Under the pieces are notes generated by a model, which saw only the letters and a program-made list of their open reading frames with translations, searched no databases and had not been told where the DNA came from. Shown piece after piece: positions 1 to 7,599 of a DNA stretch of 50,591 bases (within the stretch, counting starts at the first letter, position 1; each line of letters opens with the position of its first letter). The translations under genes were made by a program, and so were the position numbers. The DNA is taken from assembly GCF_003194385.1 (NCBI RefSeq), contig NZ_LAPT01000093.1, positions 1-50,591 on the forward strand, written 5' to 3'. Source of the DNA: Pokkaliibacter plantistimulans (GTDB lineage: Bacteria; Pseudomonadota; Gammaproteobacteria; Pseudomonadales; Balneatricaceae).

Positions 1-205
1 TAACAGGTCGTTGAAAATCTATCTGCGTTGCCGAATACCGCGTCAAAAACAGGCTCACAGCCAAAGGCTGAACGTGCTTTAGCACGGCCCCGAAGGGGCG
101 AGCGGAGCGAGTCAAATGCTCATTTAGTTCACTAAACTCCGCTTTTTCGCCTGCTTTCTCCTTGTCTCGGCGGCCTCGATAACGTTTTTCAACAGCCTGC
201 TAAAG
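1..205 (+). repeat. Long dispersed repeat element, left copy
   Basis: This stretch is nearly the same, in opposite orientation, as 50239-50455. It starts with TAACAGGTCGTTGAAAA and ends with a matching inverted terminus (TTTTTCAACAGCCTG), so the element has terminal inverted repeats. Inside are a GGCCCCGAAGGGGCGAG hairpin and a TTTAGTTCACTAAA palindrome. No ORF is conserved. It looks like a non-coding, MITE- or REP-like family. The first three bases, TAA, may be the stop codon of a gene lying outside the window, as is the case for the right-hand copy. Confidence 0.8.
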
Positions 206-372
206 GTCTAAGAACGTGTTTACGATCTGCTGCGCGTCGGCCAAACGGCGTTGGAAAGCCCTTAGGAATGCTTATTTAGGGCCGCTAAACCCGGCTTCCT
301 TAACGCTGTTCGCCTTGTTTGACGCTAGCTCGTGAGATCGTGAGCACGTTCCGGGAAGGCGACGGCTCAGGT
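206..372 (+). repeat. Second dispersed element with its own inverted ends
   Basis: GAACGTGTTTACGATC (212-227) and GATCGTGAGCACGTTC (335-350) form imperfect inverted termini around about 140 bp. The interior resembles the neighbouring elements only in the core (AATGCTTATTTAGGGCCGCTAAAC). The terminal motif GAACGTGTTCACGATC recurs singly in other intergenic gaps of this window (3073, 6542, 10333, 12973). No coding potential was seen. Confidence 0.55.
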
Positions 373-525
373 CTCTGACAGGTCACTGCAATGCTATCCA
401 GGTTGCCGGATGCGGCGTCAAAGCTGGCTGAAAATGCTCGTTTAGTTTACTAAACTCCGCATTTTCGCCTGTTTCTTCATTGCTTCGTGGCTTCGCTGAC
501 GCTTTTAGCGACCTGCTCAATGTTT
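373..525 (+). repeat. Shortened, diverged copy of the 1-205 element
   Basis: The order of blocks matches the 1-205 element: CAGGTC start, GTTGCCGGATGCGGCGTCAA, AATGCTCGTTTAG, TACTAAACTCCGC, TTTTCGCCTG, then a GCGACCTGCT end. The roughly 60-bp middle part is missing. This makes three elements in a row between the window edge and the end of liuC. I see no gene or promoter in 1-566. Confidence 0.6.
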
Positions 526-566
526 ATTTTTGGACATTACCCTGCCGTGTTTGACGACAGGTCAGC

Positions 567-1388
567 TCAATGCTGGCGCCACGCGGGGGCTCGCTTTTCA
601 AGGAAGGCGCTCAGTCCTTCCTGACCCTCCACCGACACCCGGATATCAGCGATACGCTGGCTGGTATCCTGCAGCAAGGCCTGATCAATCGGTTCGCCGC
701 TGACACTGCTGATAAGGTGCTTGGCAGCGCTGATGGCTGCCGGGCTATTGCCGAGCAGGGCTTTGAGCAGGGCGTCTGCTTCTGCGGCCACCTGATCAGC
801 CGGTACACAGCTGTGTGCCAATCCCAGTTCCACGGCTTTGCTGGCTGTGATGATTTCTGCGGTAAGAAAGTAACGCCGTGCCTGACGCTCACCGATGGCG
901 CGCAGTACAAAGGGCGAGATAGTGGCCGGGATGAGGCCGATACGCACTTCACTGAGGCAGAAGCTGGCGTTGTCGGCAGCGATCACCATGTCACAGCAGG
1001 CGGCCAGCCCGACTGCGCCGCCGTAAGCCGCGCCTCGTACCAGGGCAAGGGTCGGTTTGCTCAGGCTGTAAAGGGTGTTCATCAGGCCAGCCAGCGCCAG
1101 CGCATCAGTGAGATTCTGCTCATGGGTGTAGGCTGCCATGCGCTTCATCCAGTTGAGGTCTGCCCCAGCACTGAAATGTTCACCCGTAGAGGTCAGCACC
1201 ACTGCACGCACGGCGGCGTTGTTGTCGGCTTGCTGCAGGGCATCGGTCAGCTGGCTGATCAGGCTGTCATCGAAGGCATTGCGCTTGTCTGGCCGGTTCA
1301 GGGTCAGAGTCAGTACGCCGCGCTCATCCTGATGCTGCAAAAGCGCCTGCGAAGCCGGGTCGGCAGCTGGCGTGAAAGTGTCAGTCAT
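567..1388 (-). CDS. liuC: Methylglutaconyl-CoA hydratase (crotonase family)
   Basis: Hydrates 3-methylglutaconyl-CoA to HMG-CoA in leucine and isovalerate breakdown. The 273-residue protein has the crotonase fold: oxyanion-hole segment HFSAGADLNWMKR and the core GGAVGLAACCD. The first catalytic glutamate seen in enoyl-CoA hydratases is absent there, while the second is kept in LSEVRIGLIP, the pattern I know for LiuC. The start at 1388 (MTDTFTP) is preferred over an in-frame start 45 bases upstream because AAGGAG lies just before it. It is the last gene of liuRABC, 10 bp after liuB. The usual next gene, liuD (biotin subunit), is not there; repeat elements follow instead. Confidence 0.9.
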   Translation of the reverse strand: MTDTFTPAADPASQALLQHQDERGVLTLTLNRPDKRNAFDDSLISQLTDALQQADNNAAVRAVVLTSTGEHFSAGADLNWMKRMAAYTHEQNLTDALALAGLMNTLYSLSKPTLALVRGAAYGGAVGLAACCDMVIAADNASFCLSEVRIGLIPATISPFVLRAIGERQARRYFLTAEIITASKAVELGLAHSCVPADQVAAEADALLKALLGNSPAAISAAKHLISSVSGEPIDQALLQDTSQRIADIRVSVEGQEGLSAFLEKRAPAWRQH

Positions 1389-1398
1389 GGCCCGCTCC

Positions 1399-3006
1399 TT
1401 ACATGCGGAACACGCCGAAGCGCGTTTCTTCAATGGGTTTGTTCAGTGAGGCGGACAGCGCCAGGCCCAGTACTTCGCGTGTCTGTGCCGGATCAATGAT
1501 GCCGTCATCCCACAGGCGGGCGCTGGCATAGTAGGGGTGACCCTGATGCTCGTACTGATCGATGATGGGCTGTTTGAAGGTCTGCTCTTCTTCTTTGCTC
1601 CAGGACTGGCCATTACGCTGCATGTTGTCGCGCTTGACCTGTGCCAGTACGTTGGCAGCCTGCTCGCCACCCATCACGGAGATGCGGGCGTTGGGCCACA
1701 TCCACAGGAAATTGGGGTCGTAGGCGCGACCGCACATGCCATAGTTGCCTGCGCCGTAACTGCCACCAATCAGCACTGTGAACTTGGGCACCTGAGCACA
1801 GGACACTGCGGTCACCATTTTGGCGCCATGTTTGGCAATGCCTTCGGCTTCGTACTTGCGGCCGACCATAAAGCCGGTGATGTTCTGCAGAAAAATAAGG
1901 GGGATCTTGCGCTGAGCGCACAGCTCGATGAAGTGCGCCCCTTTCTGTGCTGATTCACTGAACAGCACGCCGTTGTTGGCAACGATACCTACCGGATAGC
2001 CATAGAGACGGGCAAAGCCTGTCACCAGTGTGGGGCCGTACAGCGGTTTGAATTCGTCGAAATCGGAGTCATCGACCACCCGGGCGATTACTTCATGGAC
2101 GTCGAAGGGTTTGCGCAGATCAGTGCCAACCACGCCATACAGCTCTTCAGCCGCATAGCGTGGCGGCAGGGCAGGGCGGATATCCAGTTGTGCTGGCTTC
2201 TGATGATTGAGGCGACTGATGCACTGTCGTGCCAGTTGCAGGGCATGCTCATCGTTCTCGGCATAGTGATCCGCCACGCCGGAAATTTTGCAGTGCACGT
2301 CAGCACCGCCCAGGTCTTCGGCACTGACTTCTTCGCCGGTAGCGGCTTTGACCAGCGGCGGGCCGGCCAGAAAGATGGTGCCCTGATTACGCACAATAAT
2401 GGATTCATCCGCCATGGCGGGTACATAAGCCCCTCCCGCGGTACACAGGCCCATCACCACGGCAATCTGTGGGATACCTTTGGCTGACATGCGTGCCTGA
2501 TTGTAGAAAATACGGCCGAAGTGGTCGCGGTCAGGGAAGACCTCATCCTGATTGGGCAGGTTGGCACCGCCTGAGTCCACCAGATAGATGCAGGGCAGAT
2601 GGTTTTTCTCGGCGATGGCCTGAGCCCGCAAATGCTTCTTCACGGTAATAGGATAGTAGGTACCGCCCTTTACGGTGGCATCGTTGGCAATGATCATGCA
2701 CTCAACGCCGCTGATCCGGCCAATACCGGCAATGACGCCAGCACAGGGAATCTCTTCGTCATACACCTCATAGGCAGCAAACTGGCTCAGTTCCAGAAAG
2801 GGGCTGCCCTGATCCAGCAAGCGCTCCACCCGATCACGGGGTAGCAACTTGCCACGCGAGACGTGACGCTCCTGATAGCGGGCGCCGCCGCCCTGATAGA
2901 GTCGCTGCAGTTTGGTGTGCAGGTCATTTACCAGAGTGCGCATGGCCTGCTCGTTATGGAGAAAGTCAGCTGCCCTTGGATTGATCTTGGAAGTGAAGAT
3001 GGCCAT
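1399..3006 (-). CDS. liuB: Methylcrotonyl-CoA carboxylase carboxyltransferase (beta) subunit
   Basis: Carries out the carboxyl transfer from biotin to 3-methylcrotonyl-CoA. The 535-residue length fits the beta subunits of acyl-CoA carboxylases. Family segments are clear: [11 protein letters not shown]-like N-terminal block ([15 protein letters not shown]), [47 protein letters not shown] and [17 protein letters not shown]. The start at 3006 (MAIFTSK) has AAGGAA upstream; an in-frame ATG 27 bases earlier lacks a comparable site. The enzyme needs an alpha subunit carrying biotin, and none is encoded in this window, so the partner must lie elsewhere. Confidence 0.93.
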   Translation of the reverse strand: MAIFTSKINPRAADFLHNEQAMRTLVNDLHTKLQRLYQGGGARYQERHVSRGKLLPRDRVERLLDQGSPFLELSQFAAYEVYDEEIPCAGVIAGIGRISGVECMIIANDATVKGGTYYPITVKKHLRAQAIAEKNHLPCIYLVDSGGANLPNQDEVFPDRDHFGRIFYNQARMSAKGIPQIAVVMGLCTAGGAYVPAMADESIIVRNQGTIFLAGPPLVKAATGEEVSAEDLGGADVHCKISGVADHYAENDEHALQLARQCISRLNHQKPAQLDIRPALPPRYAAEELYGVVGTDLRKPFDVHEVIARVVDDSDFDEFKPLYGPTLVTGFARLYGYPVGIVANNGVLFSESAQKGAHFIELCAQRKIPLIFLQNITGFMVGRKYEAEGIAKHGAKMVTAVSCAQVPKFTVLIGGSYGAGNYGMCGRAYDPNFLWMWPNARISVMGGEQAANVLAQVKRDNMQRNGQSWSKEEEQTFKQPIIDQYEHQGHPYYASARLWDDGIIDPAQTREVLGLALSASLNKPIEETRFGVFRM

Positions 3007-3072
3007 GTGATGTTCCTTAAGTTGATTGCACAAGCAAATCCGTCGTTGATAGCGAGCGGCTGCGCTCCTGCA

Positions 3073-3100
3073 GGAACGTGTTCATTAGATGAATACGTTC
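3073..3100. repeat. Inverted repeat in liuA-liuB gap
   Basis: GAACGTGTTCAT and ATGAATACGTTC face each other in the 118-bp liuA-liuB gap. It could form an intercistronic hairpin. It shares the GAACGTGTTCA core with repeats at 212, 6542, 10333 and 12973. Confidence 0.5.
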
Positions 3101-3124
3101 TGAAGCAGGGCAGCCGTAGCAGAA

Positions 3125-4294
3125 TCAGTTGGACTCGTTGAACAACTCGCGGCCGATCAGCATGCGACGGATTTCCGAGGTGCCAGCCCCAATTTCATAG
3201 AGCTTGGCATCGCGCAGCAGGCGGCCAGTGGGGAACTCGTTGATGTAGCCGTTACCGCCCAGCAACTGGATGGCATCCAGAGCAACCTGAGTGGCTTTCT
3301 CAGCGGCGTAAAGAATGGCGCCAGCGGCATCCTTACGGGTGGTTTCGCCACGATCACAGGCGTGTCCTACGGCATAGACATAGGCTCTGCTGGCGTTGAG
3401 GGTTGTGTACATATCGGCCACTTTGCCCTGAATCAACTGGAACTCGCCGATGGACTGGCCAAACTGTTTGCGGTCGTGGATATAGGGCACGACCACATCC
3501 ATACATGCCTGCATGATGCCGAGCGGGCCCGCCGCCAGTACGGCCCGTTCGTAATCCAGGCCGCTCATCAATACCCTGACGCCACCATTGAGCTGGCCGA
3601 GCACGTTTTCTTCCGGCACTTCACAGTCGGTGAATACCAGTTCGCAGGTGTTCGAACCACGCATGCCGAGCTTGTCGAGTTTTTGTGCACGGCTGAAACC
3701 GGGGAAGTCGCGCTCGACGATGAAGGCCGTGATGCCTTTTGAACCTGCCTGTACATCGGTTTTGGCGTAGATCACATAGGTATGGGCATCGGGGCCGTTG
3801 GTGATCCACATCTTGTTGCCATTGAGGATGTAGCGATCACCGCGTTTTTCCGCCCGCAGTTTCATGCTGACCACATCGGAGCCTGCATTAGGTTCGCTCA
3901 TGGCCAGCGCGCCGATATGTTCACCGCTGATCAGCCTGGGCAGATACCTGGCTTTCTGTTCAGCGTTGCCGTTACGGTAGATCTGGTTGACGCACAGGTT
4001 GGAGTGAGCGCCATAAGACAGGCCGACGGAGGCCGAGGCGCGGCTGATTTCTTCCATCGCCACCATATGTGCCAGATAGCCCATTTCTGCACCACCGTAT
4101 TCTTCGCTGACCGTGATGCCGAGCAGACCCATATCTCCAAACTTGCGCCACAGATCGTTAGGGAACAGGTTGTCGTGATCGATCTGCGCTGCGCGTGGGG
4201 CAATCTCAGCCTGGGCAAAGGCATTGACCTGCTCGCGCAGCATATCGATGGTTTCACCCAGACCGAAATTCAGGCTTTTGTAGGTGGAGATCAT
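3125..4294 (-). CDS. liuA: Isovaleryl-CoA dehydrogenase
   Basis: FAD enzyme that oxidises isovaleryl-CoA to 3-methylcrotonyl-CoA, passing electrons to ETF. At 389 residues it is full length. ACAD signatures are present: [15 protein letters not shown] (about residue 131) and [13 protein letters not shown] near the C-terminus. The catalytic base sits in the helix segment GLDYER (Glu249), the position used by isovaleryl-CoA dehydrogenases, rather than at the C-terminal site used by most acyl-CoA dehydrogenases; this supports the IVD assignment. GTGAGGTAA precedes the start. It follows liuR by 140 bp, and its leader holds a 16-bp tandem duplication. Confidence 0.94.
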   Translation of the reverse strand: MISTYKSLNFGLGETIDMLREQVNAFAQAEIAPRAAQIDHDNLFPNDLWRKFGDMGLLGITVSEEYGGAEMGYLAHMVAMEEISRASASVGLSYGAHSNLCVNQIYRNGNAEQKARYLPRLISGEHIGALAMSEPNAGSDVVSMKLRAEKRGDRYILNGNKMWITNGPDAHTYVIYAKTDVQAGSKGITAFIVERDFPGFSRAQKLDKLGMRGSNTCELVFTDCEVPEENVLGQLNGGVRVLMSGLDYERAVLAAGPLGIMQACMDVVVPYIHDRKQFGQSIGEFQLIQGKVADMYTTLNASRAYVYAVGHACDRGETTRKDAAGAILYAAEKATQVALDAIQLLGGNGYINEFPTGRLLRDAKLYEIGAGTSEIRRMLIGRELFNESN

Positions 4295-4309
4295 CTGGCA
4301 TTACCTCAC

Positions 4310-4341
4310 TGTTATTGTCATTAATTGTTATTGTCATTAAA
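4310..4341. repeat. 16-bp tandem duplication in liuA leader
   Basis: TGTTATTGTCATTAA occurs twice back to back, 16 bp apart, ending 15 bp upstream of the liuA start. On the transcribed strand it reads TAATGACAATAAC twice, like the A-rich leader (aacaataa) seen before several genes here. It lies in the 5' untranslated stretch before the ribosome binding site. Confidence 0.75.
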
Positions 4342-4434
4342 GGTCGCGCTGTCTGGTGGACCCAGTGACAGCCAGTAATGTTACAGTCAGTGATATTGCG
4401 CGGTGCCGTCGTGCCTGCTGCGGTCAGCGCAGAC

Positions 4435-4896
4435 TCACGGCTCCTGACTCATCTCTGACTCATGTTCTTGCCCGGCAGGGAAGGTGTAGTCCAGTTCCTG
4501 CTCCAGAGCGTGACGACCTTCCTGGCTCATGGAATCCCAGCAACGTTTTTCAGCTGTCAGCAATTCGGAACGAACAATCTGCAGATCCTGCAGCTGCTGC
4601 TCCAGCGTCGCCAGTTTTTCATGAACGATGTTGATCATCAGGGTCAGTTGTTTATCGTTGTTGGTGGCCGTGTCGTCATAAATGGCAAACAGTTCACGGG
4701 TATCCGCAAGGGAGAAGCCCAGACGCTTACCCCGCAGGGTCAGCTTCAGGCGCACACGGTCCTGCTTAGAGTAAATGCGTGTCTGGCCCTTGCGCATTGG
4801 AGTGAGCAGCCCCTGGTCTTCATAGAAACGGATGCTTCGCGTCGTGATATCGAACTCTTTGGCGAGCTCACTGATGCTCCAGGTGGTTTTACTCAT
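4435..4896 (-). CDS. liuR: MerR-family regulator of the liu genes
   Basis: 153-residue MerR-type regulator. The N-terminal winged helix is canonical: WSISELAKEFDITTRSIRFYEDQGLL (about residues 6-31), followed by RLKLTLRGKRLGFSLADTREL and a dimerisation helix rich in Leu and Gln (about 90-125). No cysteine metal-binding loop is present, which fits a metabolite-responding member. As first gene of liuRABC it matches LiuR of other gammaproteobacteria. Its own promoter carries an 18-bp LiuR-like site at 4935-4952; on the minus strand a TTTACG and a TATCTT hexamer 17 bp apart flank it, the usual geometry for MerR control. Confidence 0.9.
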   Translation of the reverse strand: MSKTTWSISELAKEFDITTRSIRFYEDQGLLTPMRKGQTRIYSKQDRVRLKLTLRGKRLGFSLADTRELFAIYDDTATNNDKQLTLMINIVHEKLATLEQQLQDLQIVRSELLTAEKRCWDSMSQEGRHALEQELDYTFPAGQEHESEMSQEP

Positions 4897-4934
4897 AGCA
4901 TTGCCTTAAATAGTGTTGATGCAAGATAGTTCAA

Positions 4935-4952
4935 GTTTACGTAAACGTAAAC
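4935..4952 (-). promoter_or_regulatory. LiuR-type operator in the liuR promoter
   Basis: GTTTACGTAAACGTAAAC. It shares the half site ACGTAAA(C/G) with four other sites in the window (5075, 5448, 8838, 25251). It lies 39 bp upstream of the liuR start, overlapping putative -35 TTTACG and reaching towards -10 TATCTT on the minus strand. The match to the LiuR motif is from family knowledge; binding itself is inferred. Confidence 0.75.
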
Positions 4953-4971
4953 ATTGCTGTGTCTAATTTGT

Positions 4972-4989
4972 CTCAGACTATGGTCTGAG
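4972..4989. promoter_or_regulatory. Perfect palindrome, AGAC-N4-GTCT type
   Basis: CTCAGAC TATG GTCTGAG, 7-bp perfect arms. Similar sites are at 5010 and 5384. The form suggests an operator for a second, TetR-like or similar dimeric regulator acting beside LiuR. The factor is unknown. Confidence 0.5.
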
Positions 4990-5009
4990 TGTGTCTAAAT
5001 GCTCAAATT

Positions 5010-5025
5010 TTAGACTAACGTCTAA
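5010..5025. promoter_or_regulatory. Palindrome TTAGAC-N4-GTCTAA upstream of unit A
   Basis: TTAGACTAACGTCTAA is a 16-bp site with 6-bp perfect arms. It lies 65 bp (start to start) before the LiuR-like site at 5075. The same spacing (64 bp) is kept in the second unit. Confidence 0.5.
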
Positions 5026-5074
5026 TTAAATCTGCCCGGAAAAAGGCTCATAGTATCTCTCATGCCGCTGAGCG

Positions 5075-5092
5075 TTTACCTGAACGTAAACG
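5075..5092 (+). promoter_or_regulatory. LiuR-type operator of unit A
   Basis: GTTTACCTGAACGTAAAC, with GATAAA shortly downstream as a possible -10. The site faces plus-strand unit A, which ends at the terminator 5181-5218 and holds no convincing gene. Confidence 0.65.
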
Positions 5093-5099
5093 TTAGATA

Positions 5100-5218
5100 A
5101 AAGCAATAAGCGATGCTGGAAAAAATAAAAATAAAATCTCCGGAAGCAGTCGGCATCAATGAGCACATTGCTGTGCTAAGAACCCAGAGAACTTAAGCCC
5201 TAAGTCCTCTGGGTTTTT
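5100..5218 (+). ncRNA. Candidate LiuR-controlled small RNA, unit A
   Basis: A LiuR-like operator/promoter, about 120 nt without a convincing ORF, then a strong Rho-independent terminator. The sequence has a diverged tandem copy at 5470-5662 sharing the operator order and the segment AGCAATAAGCG...AATAAAAATAAAA. A 27-codon frame from ATG 5113 runs into the terminator and is not conserved in the copy, so an RNA product is more likely than a peptide. The start site is a guess from operator position. Confidence 0.4.
5181..5218 (+). terminator. Rho-independent terminator of unit A
   Basis: Stem AACCCAGAG / CTCTGGGTT extended by ACTTA / TAAGT, loop AGCCC, followed by TTTTTGC. No gene ends immediately upstream. 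Confidence 0.85.
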
Positions 5219-5383
5219 GCTATCTGGCGTCTGTAAAAACGCCGACACTGTTTTTTCCCCGTACCTGAAACCCAGATACCCCTACCGCAGCACACAGTGT
5301 GTGAATGCAGTCCGGCATAGACGTGCAAATACTCTGCCTGTTGGCGCGAATTGTACGATTGAATCCGGGAAGAATATGCGAGC

Positions 5384-5399
5384 TTAGACCAAGGTCTAG
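5384..5399. promoter_or_regulatory. Palindrome TTAGAC-N4-GTCTAG upstream of unit B
   Basis: TTAGACCAAGGTCTAG, core TAGAC/GTCTA. It corresponds in place and spacing to the site at 5010 in unit A. Confidence 0.5.
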
Positions 5400-5447
5400 T
5401 TAACAGTTACAGAGTATGTCGGCATAGTAGCACCCATGCCGCTGAGC

Positions 5448-5465
5448 GTTGACCACAACGTAAAC
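5448..5465 (+). promoter_or_regulatory. LiuR-type operator of unit B
   Basis: GTTGACCACAACGTAAAC. TTGACC (5449-5454) and TAAAAA 19 bp further on could be the -35 and -10 of a MerR-type promoter with a long spacer. The preceding GCCGCTGAGCGTT is shared with unit A. Confidence 0.65.
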
Positions 5466-5469
5466 GTGA

Positions 5470-5662
5470 AAAATAAAAATAAGTACACGATGAAGTTGAT
5501 CAGGTCTGCGTCGAACAACAGCAATAAGCGAAACTAGAAACAATAAAAATAAAACCTCTGGTAGTCAGTGAGCATGAATAGGCGCAACAGGTGATTGACC
5601 TCTAGCGCTAAGAGCCCAGTCAACTTATGGTCGAAGCCTGGCTTAAGTTGACTGGGTTTTTT
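5470..5662 (+). ncRNA. Candidate LiuR-controlled small RNA, unit B
   Basis: Diverged duplicate of unit A: same operator pair at the same spacing, then AGCAATAAGCGAAACTAGAAA and AATAAAAATAAAACCTC, then a terminator whose stem sequence differs from unit A. Roughly 190 nt. There is about 45 bp more sequence after the operator than in unit A. A 15-codon frame (ATG 5489) exists but has no counterpart in unit A. Nothing recognisable lies between 5663 and 5820. Confidence 0.4.
5614..5662 (+). terminator. Rho-independent terminator of unit B
   Basis: 13-bp perfect stem CCCAGTCAACTTA / TAAGTTGACTGGG followed by TTTTTT. Strong; no protein gene upstream of it. Confidence 0.9.
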
Positions 5663-5820
5663 GCATTCTGCGTCAGCGAATTTCCTCCTTCTGCCATCAT
5701 TCTCACTGTCTATTGAATAGCACTGCATGAGTGCTGGTCGTCGTCTTCATCGCTTTGCAAACAAAGCGCTGACGTGACAGGCTGGCGTGCAGTTGACGCC
5801 CATCACCCTGTGACTGCCCC

Positions 5821-6534
5821 ATGCCTATGGATAACAGCCTGAGTATCCGCACCTATACCAAGCAGCAGCAAAGTCATGCCCATGATTATCATCAGTTGGT
5901 GCTGCCCATTCGGGGTGTTATCGCGATTGAGCTGGAAGGCTATGCAGGTAAGGTGGGGGTAGGCGAGTGTGTGGTGATCCAGAGTGGCAGACAGCACCAC
6001 TTCAGGGCTGACGAAGCCGCCCGTTTCATCGTGGCCGATCTGCTGCAGCTGCCGGACAATCTTTATTCCATCGCCAGCGCGGTGTTTTCTGTTTCAGCAC
6101 CGATGCTGAGTTTTCTGTTCTTTGCCGAAAAACAGCTGGAGTTTCAGGTGGATGAAGCACTTGAAGCGTCCATCCTGCAGCTGTTCATGCAACTGCTGGC
6201 GCGACAGGGGGACAGAGCGCCTGTCGATCAGCGCATCAGAACGGTGCAGGCCCATATCACTGGTCACCTGGCCAGCAACCTGCAGATTGCTGAGCTGGCG
6301 GAAGCCGCGCACTTGAGCCCTACTCAGTTCAAAAAGCTGTTCAGGGAAGCGTTGGGAAGCAGCGTGCATCAATACATCACCCAGCTGCGCATGGAAAAAG
6401 CCAGGGCGCTGCTGACTCACACCGACCTGCCAGTGCAGCTGATTGCAGAACAGGTGGGATATAACGATGTGTCGGCATTCATCCGCCGCTTCACCGCCTG
6501 TTTTGGCATGTCTCCCCGGGCATTTGCCAGATAG
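5821..6534 (+). CDS. AraC-family transcriptional regulator
   Basis: 237 residues: an N-terminal cupin-type sensor domain (HAHDYHQLVLPIRG, EGYAGKVGVGECVVI) and a C-terminal double helix-turn-helix (about residues 135-235) with LQIAELAEAAHLSPTQFKKLFREALG and the AraC signature ending CFGMSPRAFAR. The upstream sequence shows no clear Shine-Dalgarno, and ATG at 5827 is an alternative start. The next gene, on the same strand 138 bp away, is an EamA-type exporter, so control of that exporter is the natural guess. The ligand is unknown. Confidence 0.88.
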   Translation: MPMDNSLSIRTYTKQQQSHAHDYHQLVLPIRGVIAIELEGYAGKVGVGECVVIQSGRQHHFRADEAARFIVADLLQLPDNLYSIASAVFSVSAPMLSFLFFAEKQLEFQVDEALEASILQLFMQLLARQGDRAPVDQRIRTVQAHITGHLASNLQIAELAEAAHLSPTQFKKLFREALGSSVHQYITQLRMEKARALLTHTDLPVQLIAEQVGYNDVSAFIRRFTACFGMSPRAFAR

Positions 6535-6672
6535 TGCCTGAGCACGTGTTCACGACCCTTTCAAAGTGCGGCTGATAAGCCGATAGATGCGTCCGATCTG
6601 CACATTTTTATAAATTCCCTTTCAGTATGCTGTGCACCACGAACTCACCCATGAAGATGATGGATTCAGGTA

Positions 6673-7584
6673 ATGGCACACAGTATTCATTTGGAAAAGC
6701 AGTCACGGCATGGTGTGCTGGCTGTCTTATTGGCCTCATTTCTCTGGGGTACGACGGGCACCGTAGCCAGCTTTGCATCCCAGCTCAACCCACTGGCCAT
6801 TGGTGCTTTCGCGATGGGGGTAGGGGGCTTGTTACAGGCGTTGCAGGCGCGTAGTCAGCTGCGACAGGACATCGCCCAGTTGTTGCAAGTGAAGCCACGG
6901 TTGCTGCTCGGTGGCATGGCCATCGCTATCTATCCGCTGGCTTTCTACAGTTCGATGAAGCTGGCAGGCGTGGCGGCGGGCACGGTGATCTCCATCGCAA
7001 CGGCCCCTTTTGCAACCGTGGTGCTCGAATGTGTGCTGACCAGAAATAACACCATCAACAGGCGCTGGCTGATCAGTTTTGCTCTGGGTGTGGTGGGCGT
7101 GGTGATGCTGACATCCGGCAATGCTGCCGATGCAGCAGAGGGGCAGTCCCAGGCACTCGGAAAGATGATCGGCGTCCTGCTGGGGCTGGTCGCAGGGGTG
7201 GCGTATGCCATCTATGCGTGGTTGGCCAAGTCTATGATTGATCAGGGCATTCCTTCGGAGTCGGCCATGAGTGGCATGTTTGCTATTGGCGCTGCGGTGC
7301 TGATTCCCTCGTTGCTGCTCACGGGGCAGCACCTGTTTGCCAGCGTACACAACATTCTGGTGGTGTCTTATATGGCACTGGTACCCATGTTCATCGGCTA
7401 TCTGGCGTTTGGCTTTGGCCTGCGCTATGTCAACGCCAGCAAAGCGACCCTGCTCACGCTGTTCGAACCCGTCGTGGCAGCAGTGCTGGCGGTAGTGATT
7501 GTGGGTGAGCAGATATCCCTGCTGGGCTGGGCAGGGATCGCTCTGATTATGTTCTGCCTGTTTCTGCAGGCGCGGGGTAGCTGA
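6673..7584 (+). CDS. EamA/DMT-family transporter
   Basis: 303-residue inner-membrane protein with about ten hydrophobic segments in two EamA repeats. The first begins VLAVLLASFLWGTTGTVAS; the second begins GLVAGVAYAIYAWLAKSMI. The family exports amino acids or other small metabolites. It follows an AraC regulator on the same strand and ends 15 bp from the convergent DJ-1/PfpI gene. The ribosome binding site before 6673 is weak. The substrate cannot be told from sequence. Confidence 0.9.
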   Translation: MAHSIHLEKQSRHGVLAVLLASFLWGTTGTVASFASQLNPLAIGAFAMGVGGLLQALQARSQLRQDIAQLLQVKPRLLLGGMAIAIYPLAFYSSMKLAGVAAGTVISIATAPFATVVLECVLTRNNTINRRWLISFALGVVGVVMLTSGNAADAAEGQSQALGKMIGVLLGLVAGVAYAIYAWLAKSMIDQGIPSESAMSGMFAIGAAVLIPSLLLTGQHLFASVHNILVVSYMALVPMFIGYLAFGFGLRYVNASKATLLTLFEPVVAAVLAVVIVGEQISLLGWAGIALIMFCLFLQARGS

Positions 7585-7599
7585 TGGTCTGCTGACCGG

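Noticed and set aside
570-1499. Plus-strand open frame of 309 codons opposite liuC
   Set aside because: It is antisense to a clear crotonase gene, has no family motif and has odd amino acid composition; GC-rich DNA leaves such frames open.
5113-5196. 27-codon frame in unit A as a small protein gene
   Set aside because: Runs into the terminator stem, lacks a good ribosome site and is not preserved in the duplicated unit B.
5534-5728. Minus-strand 64-codon frame over unit B
   Set aside because: Crosses the plus-strand terminator and has no supporting signal.
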